Shown here in pieces: positions 34,561 to 43,446 of a stretch of DNA of 64,000 nucleotides. Position 1 is the stretch's first letter. Each line of letters starts with the position of its first letter. Under the pieces are notes generated by a model, which was not told where the DNA came from, searched no databases, and saw only the letters and a program-made list of their open reading frames with translations. Source of the DNA: Lacihabitans soyangensis. Lineage in GTDB: Bacteria > Bacteroidota > Bacteroidia > Cytophagales > Spirosomataceae. The DNA is taken from NCBI RefSeq assembly GCF_024343775.1, contig NZ_RJUF01000001.1:1-64000 (forward strand), in the 5' to 3' direction. The position numbers and the translations under genes are program-made.

Positions 34561-35643
34561 TTGAAATATCAAGAAAACAATGATGTGCCTGTCGGAAATT
34601 GGAAAATGGCCGACGTTCGTAATTTAGAATGTATTTCGCCCAAACAACTGGATCATTTCCTAGAGGCTGGCTGGTTTAGAATGGGTCAGAGTATGTTTAC
34701 AACCAATTTTCTGATATTTGGCAGTGAACAATACAACGCTCTTTGGTTGAGGGTAAATCTGAAAGACTTTGAGCCAAGTGCTTCTCAAAAAAGGCTTTTG
34801 AAGCAGAATGAAAGGTTTACCGTTGAGGTCTCAGCGGGCCAGATAACCTACGAAAAAGAAGATCTATTTTATCGTTATCGACAAAGCTTGTCTTTTTCTA
34901 TTGCCCCGTCACTTCAAAATCTTCTAACAGGCAATTCACTATTTGATATTTTTGACTCCAGACATCTCGAAATTTATGACGGCAATAGACTCATAGGCTG
35001 TGGGGTGTTTGATATGGGGGAAAACTCTGCTCAAGGAATCGTTAGTGTTTTTGATCCCGACTATAAAAAATATAGCCTTGGTAAGTTTCTTTTTCTCCAT
35101 AAAATCCTCTTCTTAAAGAATTTGGGATTAGATTATTTTTATCCTGGTTATTTTGTGCCTAGCTATAAGCAGTTTGACTATAAGCTCGAAATGGCGAAAT
35201 CATCAACTAGTTTTCTAAATTTCGGCAAAAGGGAATGGCTAAGTATTCATCATTTTGGCCCGAATTATCAGCCATTGATTTTAATTAAAACAAAGCTCCA
35301 ACAGATGCAAGAGCTACTGAGGAGTATCAATCTAAAAACTGATTTGCTTATTTATAATTTCTTTGATATTTGTTTGGTAAATGGTTACACGGAGTACGAC
35401 TTGCTCGATGTTCCCCTCTTTTTGTACTGTTTTCCAAATTCCAGACAGCAGGAGGCTATTATCGTTTACAATATCTTCAACAGTTGTTACCAATTAGTAG
35501 TTTGTAACAAACCTTTTCAATCCAATATTGTGGAAGAGCCAGGACATTATGCCAAGTATCTGCTAAAACTGGACTCTATCATCATTCAAGAATTTGACGA
35601 ACATATTTTTGCCCAAAAACTCCTTCAAATGGTCACTCTTTGA
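34561..35643 (+). CDS. Arginyl-tRNA--protein transferase-like (ATE/Bpt family) protein
   Basis: 360 residues from a TTG; the first ATG in frame is at 34606, and either start is possible. Residues ~45-110 resemble the ATE core ('LWLRVNLKDFEPSASQKRLLKQN', abbreviated: FEPSASQKRLLKQN). Residues ~150-215 match the GNAT-like C-terminal half ('CGVFDMGENSAQGIVSVFDP', 'SLGKFLFLHKILFLKNLGL', 'YFYPGYFVPSYKQFDYKLE'). Ate1/Bpt enzymes add Arg or Leu from aminoacyl-tRNA to protein N-termini, making N-degrons. The N-terminal Cys-rich motif of eukaryotic Ate1 is absent, and ~130 residues at the C-terminus match nothing I recognise. Activity is therefore inferred from fold-level similarity. Confidence 0.75.
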   Translation: MKYQENNDVPVGNWKMADVRNLECISPKQLDHFLEAGWFRMGQSMFTTNFLIFGSEQYNALWLRVNLKDFEPSASQKRLLKQNERFTVEVSAGQITYEKEDLFYRYRQSLSFSIAPSLQNLLTGNSLFDIFDSRHLEIYDGNRLIGCGVFDMGENSAQGIVSVFDPDYKKYSLGKFLFLHKILFLKNLGLDYFYPGYFVPSYKQFDYKLEMAKSSTSFLNFGKREWLSIHHFGPNYQPLILIKTKLQQMQELLRSINLKTDLLIYNFFDICLVNGYTEYDLLDVPLFLYCFPNSRQQEAIIVYNIFNSCYQLVVCNKPFQSNIVEEPGHYAKYLLKLDSIIIQEFDEHIFAQKLLQMVTL

Positions 35644-35861
35644 GTTTCTCGGAGTTCCTTGCAAGAGATTATCTATTTGATTTGGGCTTACTTCTGAATA
35701 TTGATTTTTGCCATTTTTCAACGATTCAAAAAAATACTATTTATCCAAAATTTAGTATTAAAAACGGCATTTTCTATTTATAACCAATCTAAATTGATGT
35801 TTTTTTAAATTTTGCCCAATTATTATGAAGTCTTTTTCTTTTCTAAGAAATACTAACAATT

Positions 35862-35891
35862 TATATTTGGCAATATTTGACTTTTCAAATA
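35862..35891 (+). promoter_or_regulatory. Promoter-like TATATTTG plus TATTTGA-N4-TCAAATA dyad
   Basis: A TATATTTG (35862-35869) matches the Bacteroidota -7 consensus TAnnTTTG. It is directly followed by a perfect inverted repeat with 7-bp arms, TATTTGA (35874-35880) and TCAAATA (35885-35891), at the expected transcription start. This layout suits a repressor or Crp/Fnr-type operator for the oxidoreductase operon beginning at 35925. Confidence 0.5.
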
Positions 35892-35924
35892 ATTTATAGA
35901 AATAATATTATATAACAGAGGCAT

Positions 35925-37700
35925 ATGAAGCCCACAAATATCAAAGATTCGGAGTATTACCACAAAGTTGTTGATTGTCAGTACGCTTGCCCTGCTCACA
36001 CCCCAGTTCCTCATTACATCAGACTTATTGCCGCTGGCAAATATACCGAGGCATACATGGTCAACTGGGAGTCCAATGTTTTTCCTGGAGTTTTGGGCAG
36101 AACCTGCGACCGCCCATGCGAGCCTGCATGTAGAAGAGGTAGAGTAGAAGAGGAGCCAGTGGCCATTTGTAGACTTAAAAGAGTGACAGCAGATTTCAAA
36201 GACGACATCGCTCAATATTTGCCAGAGATTCCTAAAGTAAAGAACGGTAAAAAGATTGCCATTATTGGTGCTGGACCAGCCGGTTTGACTGTGGCCAGAG
36301 ATTTGGCTCCGCTGGGTTATGAAATTCACATGTACGACGACCAAAGCAAAGGCGGTGGTATGATGAGAAGCCAGATACCCTCTTTCCGTTTGCCAAATTC
36401 GGTCTTGGACCAAGAGGTGAATGTAATTCTCGACATGGACATCGTAAAGCACTTCAATCAATATGTGACTAGTCTAAAAGAAATTATTGATGGAGGGTAT
36501 GACGCTGTTTTTGTAGCAACTGGAGCACCAAAAGGCAAAGATTTGCCCAATCTGCCTGGCAGATGGGATGCCAAAGAGAACATTCACATCGGTATCCAAT
36601 GGCTGGCGAATGTGGCGTTTGAACACACCAACAAAATTGGTAAAAAAGTAATTGTATTGGGTGGTGGAAATACTGCCATGGACTGTTGCCGTACTTCTCG
36701 TCGTTTGGGCGGTGAAGAAGTGAAAGTGTTGGTTAGAAGTCCATTCAAAGAAATGAAGGCTTCTCCATGGGAAAAAGAAGATGCCATTCATGAAGATATT
36801 CCGATTTTGGAAAATCACGTTCCGAAAAGCTTTGTTTCAGAAAATGGAAAACTTAAAGGCATGTTTTTTGAGAAAGTGGAGGCTCAATACGACGACAAAG
36901 GAAAGCGTAAATTGGTACCAACTGGTGAGCCAGATGTATTCATTGAAGCAGACGACGTAATAATAGCCATTGGTCAAGAAAACCGTTTTGAATGGATAGA
37001 GAAAGACCTTGGCGTGGAGTTTAACGAGTGGGAAATGCCCGTGGTAGACGAAAGCACTTTTGCTTCTACACGTGCGGGTGTTTTCTTTGGTGGAGATGCC
37101 GCTCTTGGACCTAAAAATGTTATCACAGCCGTTGCTCAAGGACATCAGGCAGCCATTTCGATAGATAAATATTGCCAAGGACAAGATATCCACGACAGAC
37201 CAGCTCCAGATGTAACGCTGATCAGTACCAAAATGGGTATTCACGAATGGAGTTATGACAATGGTGTTTCAGCAGATTTAAGATTTGTGGTGCCTCAGGA
37301 GGATAAAAAGATAACTTTGGCCGATAGAAAGAAAGAAGTTGAGTTGGGCTTTGATCTGACTTCGGCTTTCAAAGAAGCTGAACGCTGTCTCAACTGTGAC
37401 GTGCAGACTGTTTTCATGGAAGACAAATGCATCGAGTGCGATGCCTGTATGGATGTTTGCCCAACACAGTGTATCAATTTTACCGAAAATGCAGAAGAGG
37501 ACGATTTGAGGGCCAAGCTTCTAATTCCGGCTTTGGATAAAAGTCAAGACATTTTGGTATCTGATATTTTGAAAACCGGTAAAGTAATGGTAAAAGACGA
37601 GGACGTTTGTCTTCACTGTGGCTTGTGTGCTGAGCGTTGCCCAACTTCGGCTTGGGACATGCAGAAATTTATGTATAAAACTGCCAAGGCAGGATGTTAA
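35925..37700 (+). CDS. GltD-like FAD/NAD(P) oxidoreductase with 2[4Fe-4S] ferredoxin domain
   Basis: 591 residues. The N-terminal helical Cys motif region resembles the glutamate synthase small subunit ('CQYACPAHTPVP', 'GRTCDRPCEPACRRG'). The FAD Rossmann motif is 'KIAIIGAGPAGLTVARDL' and the NAD(P) Rossmann motif is 'VIVLGGGNTAMDCCR'. The C-terminus is a bacterial two-cluster ferredoxin domain ('CIECDACMDVCPTQC' and 'CLHCGLCAERCPTSAWD'). Located 12 bp upstream of a 2-oxoacid:acceptor oxidoreductase alpha gene, it most likely moves electrons between that enzyme and NAD(P). This subunit would replace soluble ferredoxin as the primary acceptor. Cytoplasmic. Confidence 0.92.
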   Translation: MKPTNIKDSEYYHKVVDCQYACPAHTPVPHYIRLIAAGKYTEAYMVNWESNVFPGVLGRTCDRPCEPACRRGRVEEEPVAICRLKRVTADFKDDIAQYLPEIPKVKNGKKIAIIGAGPAGLTVARDLAPLGYEIHMYDDQSKGGGMMRSQIPSFRLPNSVLDQEVNVILDMDIVKHFNQYVTSLKEIIDGGYDAVFVATGAPKGKDLPNLPGRWDAKENIHIGIQWLANVAFEHTNKIGKKVIVLGGGNTAMDCCRTSRRLGGEEVKVLVRSPFKEMKASPWEKEDAIHEDIPILENHVPKSFVSENGKLKGMFFEKVEAQYDDKGKRKLVPTGEPDVFIEADDVIIAIGQENRFEWIEKDLGVEFNEWEMPVVDESTFASTRAGVFFGGDAALGPKNVITAVAQGHQAAISIDKYCQGQDIHDRPAPDVTLISTKMGIHEWSYDNGVSADLRFVVPQEDKKITLADRKKEVELGFDLTSAFKEAERCLNCDVQTVFMEDKCIECDACMDVCPTQCINFTENAEEDDLRAKLLIPALDKSQDILVSDILKTGKVMVKDEDVCLHCGLCAERCPTSAWDMQKFMYKTAKAGC

Positions 37701-37712
37701 GAAAGAAATCAT

Positions 37713-39515
37713 ATGAGTAGTATAAACGATTTTGTAGTAAGATTTGCCAACGTAAACGGTACAGGTTCGGCAAGTGCCAACTCGCTTTTTGCCAAGTCTA
37801 TTTTCCGAATGGGCGTGCCTGTGTCGGCTAAAAATATATTTCCATCCAATATTCAGGGTTTACCTACTTGGTATGAAGTTAGAGTGAGCGAAAAGGGATA
37901 TTTGGGTAGAAAAAACGGCATTGACCTCATGGTGAGTGTCAACCCACAGAGCTTGAAGAAAGACATCGCTTCAGTAAGACCAGGTGGTTATTTTGTGTAT
38001 GACAGCACCAAAAAACTATACGAAGAATTCTTGAGAGAGGATATCAATTTTATTGGCATTCCTTTGATGGATATCTGTAACCGTGAGTTTTCAGATCCTC
38101 GTCAGAAGCAATTGTTTAAGAACATTGTTTACGTGGGAGCTTTGGCTAAATTATTGGATATCAGTTTTGAGGAAATAGAAAAATTACTTTCGGAGCAATT
38201 CAAAGGCAAAGAAAAATTAGTAATTCCAAACGTAAAAGCCTTGAATCTTGGAGGTGACTACATAGCCGAAAACTTTGACTATCCACTTGATTTTAGGGTA
38301 GAAAGAAGAGATTTGGTGAAAGATTGGATTTTGATAGATGGCAATGCAGCTGCCGGATTGGGTGCCGTTTATGGCGGTGCTTCAGTAGTTTCTTGGTATC
38401 CTATTACGCCTTCTACTTCTTTGGTGAGTTCATTCGAAAAATACGCCAACAAGCTGCGTAAAGACCCAGAGACCGGCAAGAATAGTTTCTCAGTTGTGCA
38501 GTCAGAAGACGAACTTTCGGCTATCGGTATGGCCATAGGTGCCAACTGGAACGGTGCAAGAGCATTTACTGCTACCTCGGGACCTGGTTTATCCTTGATG
38601 AACGAATTTTTAGGTTTGGCTTATTACTCGGAAATTCCGGTGGTTTTGGCTGATGTTCAACGTTCTGGTCCTTCTACGGGTATGCCTACACGTACACAGC
38701 AGTCTGATTTGTTGATGGCGGCTTATGCTTCTCATGGAGATACCAAACACGTGCTTTTGCTTCCCTCTACACCTACGGAGTGTTTCGAAATGATGGCCGA
38801 TGCCTTTGATTTGGCTGAGCAATTACAAACTCCCGTGTTGTTTATGACGGATTTGGACTTGGGTATGAACGAGCACATGTGTCCGCCATTCAAATGGGAC
38901 GACAACCGCAAATATAACCGAGGAAAAGTTTTAAACGCCGAAGAATTGGAAGCAGCTCAAGATTGGGGAAGATACAAAGATGTGGACGGCGATGGAATTC
39001 CTTACAGAACTTTACCGGGTACACACCCTACCAAAGGAGCGTATTTCACCAGAGGCTCGTCGCACGACGAAAAAGCCGCTTACTCAGAGGATTCTGACAC
39101 CTACGTGCGTATCATGAATAGGTTGAAGAAGAAACTCGAAACTGCCAAAACTTTGGTTCCTGGACCAGAATTTTATCAAGAAAACAATGAGTCAGAAATC
39201 GGGGTGATATTCTTTGGAACTTCGAGATATGCGGCTGAGGAGGCTTTGGATATTATGAGAGCTGACGGGTTGAAAATTGACGCCATGCGTTTGAAAGCTT
39301 TTCCTTTTTGCAAAGAGGTAGAAGACTTTATCGATGCCCACAAGCAGGTTTTTGTGGTTGAGCAAAACCGCGATGCTCAAATGAGAACTTTGCTCATCAA
39401 TGAGTTGGAGGTGAATCCCAAGAAGTTGATCAGAGTTTTGAATTTTGACGGAACGCCTATCACCGCCGATTTGATTATTGAGCCCATCAGTGCATTAAAC
39501 CTACAAAGTATCTAA
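37713..39515 (+). CDS. korA: 2-oxoacid:acceptor oxidoreductase, gamma-alpha fused subunit
   Basis: 600 residues. Residues ~1-190 are the gamma (CoA/catalytic) domain, 'RFANVNGTGSASANSLFAKS'. Residues ~205-600 are the alpha (pyrimidine-binding) domain, with 'SWYPITPSTSLV', 'ATSGPGLSLMNEFLGLAYYSE', 'GPSTGMPTRTQQSDL' and 'TDLDLGMNEHMC'. The GPSTGMPTRTQQSDL type is common in 2-oxoglutarate:ferredoxin oxidoreductases, so 2-oxoglutarate is the best guess; pyruvate or branched 2-oxoacids cannot be excluded. With the beta subunit it forms succinyl-CoA and CO2 and releases two low-potential electrons. Confidence 0.92.
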   Translation: MSSINDFVVRFANVNGTGSASANSLFAKSIFRMGVPVSAKNIFPSNIQGLPTWYEVRVSEKGYLGRKNGIDLMVSVNPQSLKKDIASVRPGGYFVYDSTKKLYEEFLREDINFIGIPLMDICNREFSDPRQKQLFKNIVYVGALAKLLDISFEEIEKLLSEQFKGKEKLVIPNVKALNLGGDYIAENFDYPLDFRVERRDLVKDWILIDGNAAAGLGAVYGGASVVSWYPITPSTSLVSSFEKYANKLRKDPETGKNSFSVVQSEDELSAIGMAIGANWNGARAFTATSGPGLSLMNEFLGLAYYSEIPVVLADVQRSGPSTGMPTRTQQSDLLMAAYASHGDTKHVLLLPSTPTECFEMMADAFDLAEQLQTPVLFMTDLDLGMNEHMCPPFKWDDNRKYNRGKVLNAEELEAAQDWGRYKDVDGDGIPYRTLPGTHPTKGAYFTRGSSHDEKAAYSEDSDTYVRIMNRLKKKLETAKTLVPGPEFYQENNESEIGVIFFGTSRYAAEEALDIMRADGLKIDAMRLKAFPFCKEVEDFIDAHKQVFVVEQNRDAQMRTLLINELEVNPKKLIRVLNFDGTPITADLIIEPISALNLQSI

Positions 39516-39520
39516 TTTTT

Positions 39521-40573
39521 ATGTCATATATAAAACCAAAATTCGAACACCCAAGAGCTCCTAAAAATGCTTTGGGATATACCAGAAAAGAATACGAGGG
39601 TTCACTTTCAACACTTTGTGCGGGCTGTGGACATGATTCTATATCAGCTGCTATTGTAGATGCTTGTTTTGAGCTTTCTATTGAGCCGCACCGTGTGGCC
39701 AAGCTTTCGGGCATTGGCTGTTCCTCTAAAACGCCAGCTTATTTTCTGAACAATTCGCATGGATTCAACTCAGTGCATGGTCGTATGCCTTCAGTGGCTA
39801 CAGGAGCCAATTTAGCCAACAGAGACTTGGTTTATTTGGGTGTTTCGGGCGACGGTGACAGTGCTTCAATAGGCTTTGGTCAGTTTGCACACGTGATTCG
39901 TAGAAATCTCAACATGACTTACATTGTGATGAACAATGGTTGCTATGGTCTAACCAAAGGACAGGACTCGGCCACTGCTGACCAAGGTTCTGTATCGAAA
40001 GCGGGTAGTGTCAACAACTTTGAAGGCATAGACATGTGTGCTATAGCCATAGAATTGGGTGCAACATTTGTAGCCCAGAGTTTTAGCGGAGATAAGGGAC
40101 AACTGATTCCATTGATAAAAGCGGCTCTTTCACATTCTGGATTTTCCTTGATTAATGTTGTTTCGCCATGTGTGACTTTCAACAACAACCCTGGCTCTAC
40201 GAAGTCCTATGACTATGTGCGTGAGCACAATGAGGCCCTTTCATCTTTGGATTTTGTGCCAGTAAAGGAAGAAATCACAACCGAATATGATGAAATAGAT
40301 GTGAAAATGGTAGAAATGCACGATGGTACGTTTATCAAACTCAATAAACTACACCAAGGCTTTGACCCTCAAGACAAACTGTCTATCATCAACGCTCTTC
40401 AAGTAGCCCGTCAAAAAGACGAAATACTTACAGGATTGCTGTATCTTGACACCGAAAGCGTAGAACTAAACGACCTGATAGGAACCGTAAACAAACCACT
40501 TAATTCTCTTACAGAAAAGGAATTATGTCCTGGTAGTGAGGTTCTGGAAAAGATCAATGCGGGGTTGAGGTAA
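39521..40573 (+). CDS. korB: 2-oxoacid:acceptor oxidoreductase, beta (TPP) subunit
   Basis: 350 residues. The TPP- and cluster-binding subunit: 'LCAGCGHDSISAAIV' has the CxxC of the [4Fe-4S] site, with a further Cys in 'LSGIGCSSKTP'. The TPP motif is 'GVSGDGDSASIG...NNGCYGLTKGQ', in two parts. Five bases separate it from the alpha gene and a strong terminator follows at 40606-40646. The three genes 35925-40573 are thus one operon. Confidence 0.94.
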   Translation: MSYIKPKFEHPRAPKNALGYTRKEYEGSLSTLCAGCGHDSISAAIVDACFELSIEPHRVAKLSGIGCSSKTPAYFLNNSHGFNSVHGRMPSVATGANLANRDLVYLGVSGDGDSASIGFGQFAHVIRRNLNMTYIVMNNGCYGLTKGQDSATADQGSVSKAGSVNNFEGIDMCAIAIELGATFVAQSFSGDKGQLIPLIKAALSHSGFSLINVVSPCVTFNNNPGSTKSYDYVREHNEALSSLDFVPVKEEITTEYDEIDVKMVEMHDGTFIKLNKLHQGFDPQDKLSIINALQVARQKDEILTGLLYLDTESVELNDLIGTVNKPLNSLTEKELCPGSEVLEKINAGLR

Positions 40574-40605
40574 TTTAATAATTCAGTACTTAAATGACTG
40601 ATTTG

Positions 40606-40646
40606 AAAAGAGTTGGCGAATTTGGAATTTGTCGACTCTTTTTTTT
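40606..40646 (+). terminator. Terminator of the 2-oxoacid oxidoreductase operon
   Basis: A 17-bp stem (40606-40622 with 40626-40642, three G-U pairs) around TGG, ending in a long T-run. Confidence 0.9.
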
Positions 40647-40729
40647 GGATTGAATTTTGCCCTTATAAAGGAAAGATTGAGAAACATCTACAAAATGATT
40701 TTAGAGGATATTTACACCGTATTTTGGAC

Positions 40730-41065
40730 ATGCGTATAATTAGATACTTTTTTGCTCTTTGGGTACTAGTTGGTTGTACAAATCAATCTGTTTCTGAAAT
40801 AGAGAAAAAGTTACATGGAAAATATTGTTCTAATACTAATGAAGAGAATCCATTAGTACTTTTTCCAGATAATTCATATAGTTTGGGGTATGAGGAAAAC
40901 GGAAGATGGGAAGTAAACGACTATGGCGATTTTACAATACTAACTCTAATTCATAAAAATAAAAGAAAGGAAGGAGTTATACTTTTTAAAGAAAACTATT
41001 ATTTCAAATTCAATAAATCCGTCTTTCCGTCTACAAGCGAAACATTGTTCAAAATTTGTGATTAA
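40730..41065 (+). CDS. Small lipoprotein, unknown function
   Basis: 111 residues from the ATG at 40730. This start gives a clean lipoprotein signal (MRIIRYFFALWVLVGC); an upstream start at 40613 lies inside the operon terminator and is rejected. The mature part ('GKYCSNTNEENPLVLFPDNSY', shortened: NPLVLFPDNSYSLGYEENG) has the look of a small beta-barrel/lipocalin-like protein, but no family is recognised. Probably in the outer membrane or periplasm. Confidence 0.65.
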   Translation: MRIIRYFFALWVLVGCTNQSVSEIEKKLHGKYCSNTNEENPLVLFPDNSYSLGYEENGRWEVNDYGDFTILTLIHKNKRKEGVILFKENYYFKFNKSVFPSTSETLFKICD

Positions 41066-41250
41066 TATGCTTTCAGTTTATCCAGCAAATACCACCAATC
41101 AAATTTTGTAACCCCTGAAATAAGAAAAATAAATGAAGAAAGACGATATATGATGAACAATGGATGATAAGATATTAATTTTTTTGGAATACGATTGCTC
41201 CGCTTTTTAATGTAAAGGGGTTAATTTATGACATTTCTTTTATAGAGAAA

Positions 41251-41760
41251 ATGGATAATTTACTCAAAGGTTTTGGTAATTTAAGTTGGGAAATTGGTCC
41301 AGATGAGAACAGGGAAATGTATTTAGCCATTTCTCCAAGTTTAGAACCAGATCTTCATTCATTAACGAAACAATTCGTAAAATTATCTCCAAATATGGAA
41401 AACTGGAATTTTTATGATTGCAAACAGAAAAAAGCATTAACTTCTGTTAGAATAACCACTGAAGAATATGGTGGTGAAATTATTGATGCTAAAGATTTGA
41501 AATTCAGGATTTTAAAAGATGAAAATTATACTCCCTTGTTTTTAGATATTTACATAAATCGAGATTTAATGAATATCAACCGTGCCAATTCAATAGAAAT
41601 GTTATTAACTAATTTAATTGGAGAGTTTAATTTGATGTATTTCATTGAGGACTTTGATTTGAAGGATTTAGAAAACTGCAAAGACAAAGAAAAATTGTGG
41701 GATTATAATAAGCTTATTAGTTACGTTGAAAAATACGCCAAAGAAAATTCAATAGAATAA
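41251..41760 (+). CDS. Hypothetical protein
   Basis: 169 residues, acidic, no signal peptide or membrane segment. N-terminal half mixed alpha/beta ('MYLAISPSLEPDLHSLTKQF'), C-terminal part helical and charged. No family recognised. The neighbourhood (low GC, unknown proteins, broken genes) suggests accessory DNA, and this could be a cytosolic immunity-type protein. That is only a guess from context. Confidence 0.6.
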   Translation: MDNLLKGFGNLSWEIGPDENREMYLAISPSLEPDLHSLTKQFVKLSPNMENWNFYDCKQKKALTSVRITTEEYGGEIIDAKDLKFRILKDENYTPLFLDIYINRDLMNINRANSIEMLLTNLIGEFNLMYFIEDFDLKDLENCKDKEKLWDYNKLISYVEKYAKENSIE

Positions 41761-41908
41761 AAAAGACTCTTGCATAACTATTGTTATACAATCCTTGGGA
41801 TGACATTAAAGTTCTACTCAATTTATTCGCATTCAAAGGTTATCAAGTTTCTTTTGAGGAAATAGAATTTTTTATCATTCAATGCAAACCTTCAATCAAT
41901 TCAAATCA

Positions 41909-41924
41909 GTGATTTCAAAATCAC
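41909..41924. promoter_or_regulatory. Perfect dyad GTGATTT-CA-AAATCAC
   Basis: Two 7-bp arms with a 2-nt centre, 57 bp before the TlpA-like gene at 41981. No U-tract follows. Possible operator; chance is not excluded. Confidence 0.35.
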
Positions 41925-41980
41925 ATGAAGAAATCTGAAAAGAGCTTGTGAACTTCAGCTTAAATTCTTAGTTTCATTGC

Positions 41981-43336
41981 ATGAAACTATTCCTTACAAT
42001 TTTATTATTCTCAAGCTTAATTGGTCAGTCGACCAAGGGCTCTCAAATCCTTATCAAATTCGAAGGGCAAGTAAAAGCATCTTCTGAATTATCTGTTTTC
42101 TATTCCAAAAATCTCGAAGAAAAAATTGTTGCTTTCAGTCAAAAAAATGTTGGCGATGCGGACATTAGTTTTGAGCTGGATAATACTCATGCAAAATTCT
42201 ATTACTTTCAAATCGGTAAAAGTGCGATTTTACTTAAAGTCAAAGAAAAGGACAAAATAACCTTGTTTTATGATGGTGAAAATAATATATGGGATATCAA
42301 AAAGGAAAACGACGAGTATTTTGAAAAGGCCAAAGTATTCATAGGTTACAAGAGTCCAAAATGGAAAGATTCATCTTCTTTTGTAAGATATCACATTGAT
42401 TTTATGGATTCTTTAGGCTTAGATCCTTCTAACAAAAGAAAAATTTATACCTCGGATCAGTCCTTTTTAAGAAGAAGATTTTTCAACCTCTATGTTGACA
42501 GGGTTTCTGGGTACAAACTTTTTAAATTTCCTGACACCGAGCAATCTGCTGAAACTAATTACGTGGAAGATTGGGCGAATTTAGCTCAAATCGATTATCG
42601 ACAGTCCAATTATTATGAATTAGAGACAATTAGAAGATATATTGTCTATCATTTGCCGGTAATCTATAAAAACTTAAAAGTTACGAAACCTAATTTTGCC
42701 CAATTATTGGTCGCCGGAGAGACATGGATTAATTCTTTAGAAATTGATGAAAATCTAAAAATTTATATGCTTGGAGATTTAATTCAATATATGGCCAAGT
42801 TTAATCTTCCATTGGACGTAACAACTCAAAACTCTTTGGAAAACTTCTGTATTGCTAACCCAAATTCCTCTCATTTTGACTTTATTCAGGGTTTTTTGAA
42901 ACAAAAACAATCCTTATCCACCCAGAAATTTGAAATCAATGCGGTGAACCTTAACAATGAAAAATTTGAGGTCAAAAAGTACAGCGAAAAGATAATCTTA
43001 ATCGACTTTTGGGCAACTTGGTGTGCACCTTGTTTTGCAGCAAATCCATACATAGAAAAAATAAAGGCAAAATATCAGGGCAAGGTCAAGGTTATCAAGA
43101 TTTCAATAGATGATAACTGGGTGCATTGGGAGCGGTTTGTGAGAGATAAGGATGGGAATATTGACGATAATTATATTCTTACCAAAGAGAGTTTTGAGTC
43201 CGAAATAAAGAAATTTAACCTGGTTTCAGTTCCAAGGTATTGGATTGTTAGGAATGATGGTAAAGTAATAAATATGGAGGCACCTCGTCCGATGCAGGAC
43301 GAATTGGATAATTATCTAAAAAAGCTTTTAGAGTAA
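41981..43336 (+). CDS. TlpA/ResA-like thiol-disulfide protein, exported
   Basis: 451 residues. The signal peptide is 'FLTILLFSSLIGQSTKGS'. A long N-terminal region of ~310 residues (DUF4369-like in position, not clearly recognisable) is followed by a thioredoxin/AhpC-TSA-type domain (about 320-451). The active site is 'IDFWATWCAPCFAANPYIE' (WCAPC) and the cis-Pro is in 'VSVPRYWIV'. A periplasmic membrane-linked reductase is likely. Such proteins often occur in tandem in Bacteroidota, as here with the next gene. Confidence 0.9.
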   Translation: MKLFLTILLFSSLIGQSTKGSQILIKFEGQVKASSELSVFYSKNLEEKIVAFSQKNVGDADISFELDNTHAKFYYFQIGKSAILLKVKEKDKITLFYDGENNIWDIKKENDEYFEKAKVFIGYKSPKWKDSSSFVRYHIDFMDSLGLDPSNKRKIYTSDQSFLRRRFFNLYVDRVSGYKLFKFPDTEQSAETNYVEDWANLAQIDYRQSNYYELETIRRYIVYHLPVIYKNLKVTKPNFAQLLVAGETWINSLEIDENLKIYMLGDLIQYMAKFNLPLDVTTQNSLENFCIANPNSSHFDFIQGFLKQKQSLSTQKFEINAVNLNNEKFEVKKYSEKIILIDFWATWCAPCFAANPYIEKIKAKYQGKVKVIKISIDDNWVHWERFVRDKDGNIDDNYILTKESFESEIKKFNLVSVPRYWIVRNDGKVINMEAPRPMQDELDNYLKKLLE

Positions 43337-43446
43337 CTGGATTTTCGGTTTTTATAATGGCCTTGAAGTTGTAACTTATTTGAATTGAAGTCGCTAAGTC
43401 TTGTTTAAGTCTAGTTCTTAATTTTCATAACTTAATTTTTTTTACA

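Noticed and set aside
35853-36461. 202-residue minus-strand ORF antisense to the GltD-like gene
   Set aside because: It overlaps a clearly real flavoprotein gene in the opposite strand and has Cys/His/Ser-rich composition typical of antisense shadows.
40613-40729. N-terminal extension of the small lipoprotein gene
   Set aside because: The extension starts within the stem of a strong terminator and precedes a perfect lipoprotein signal, so the later ATG is the start.
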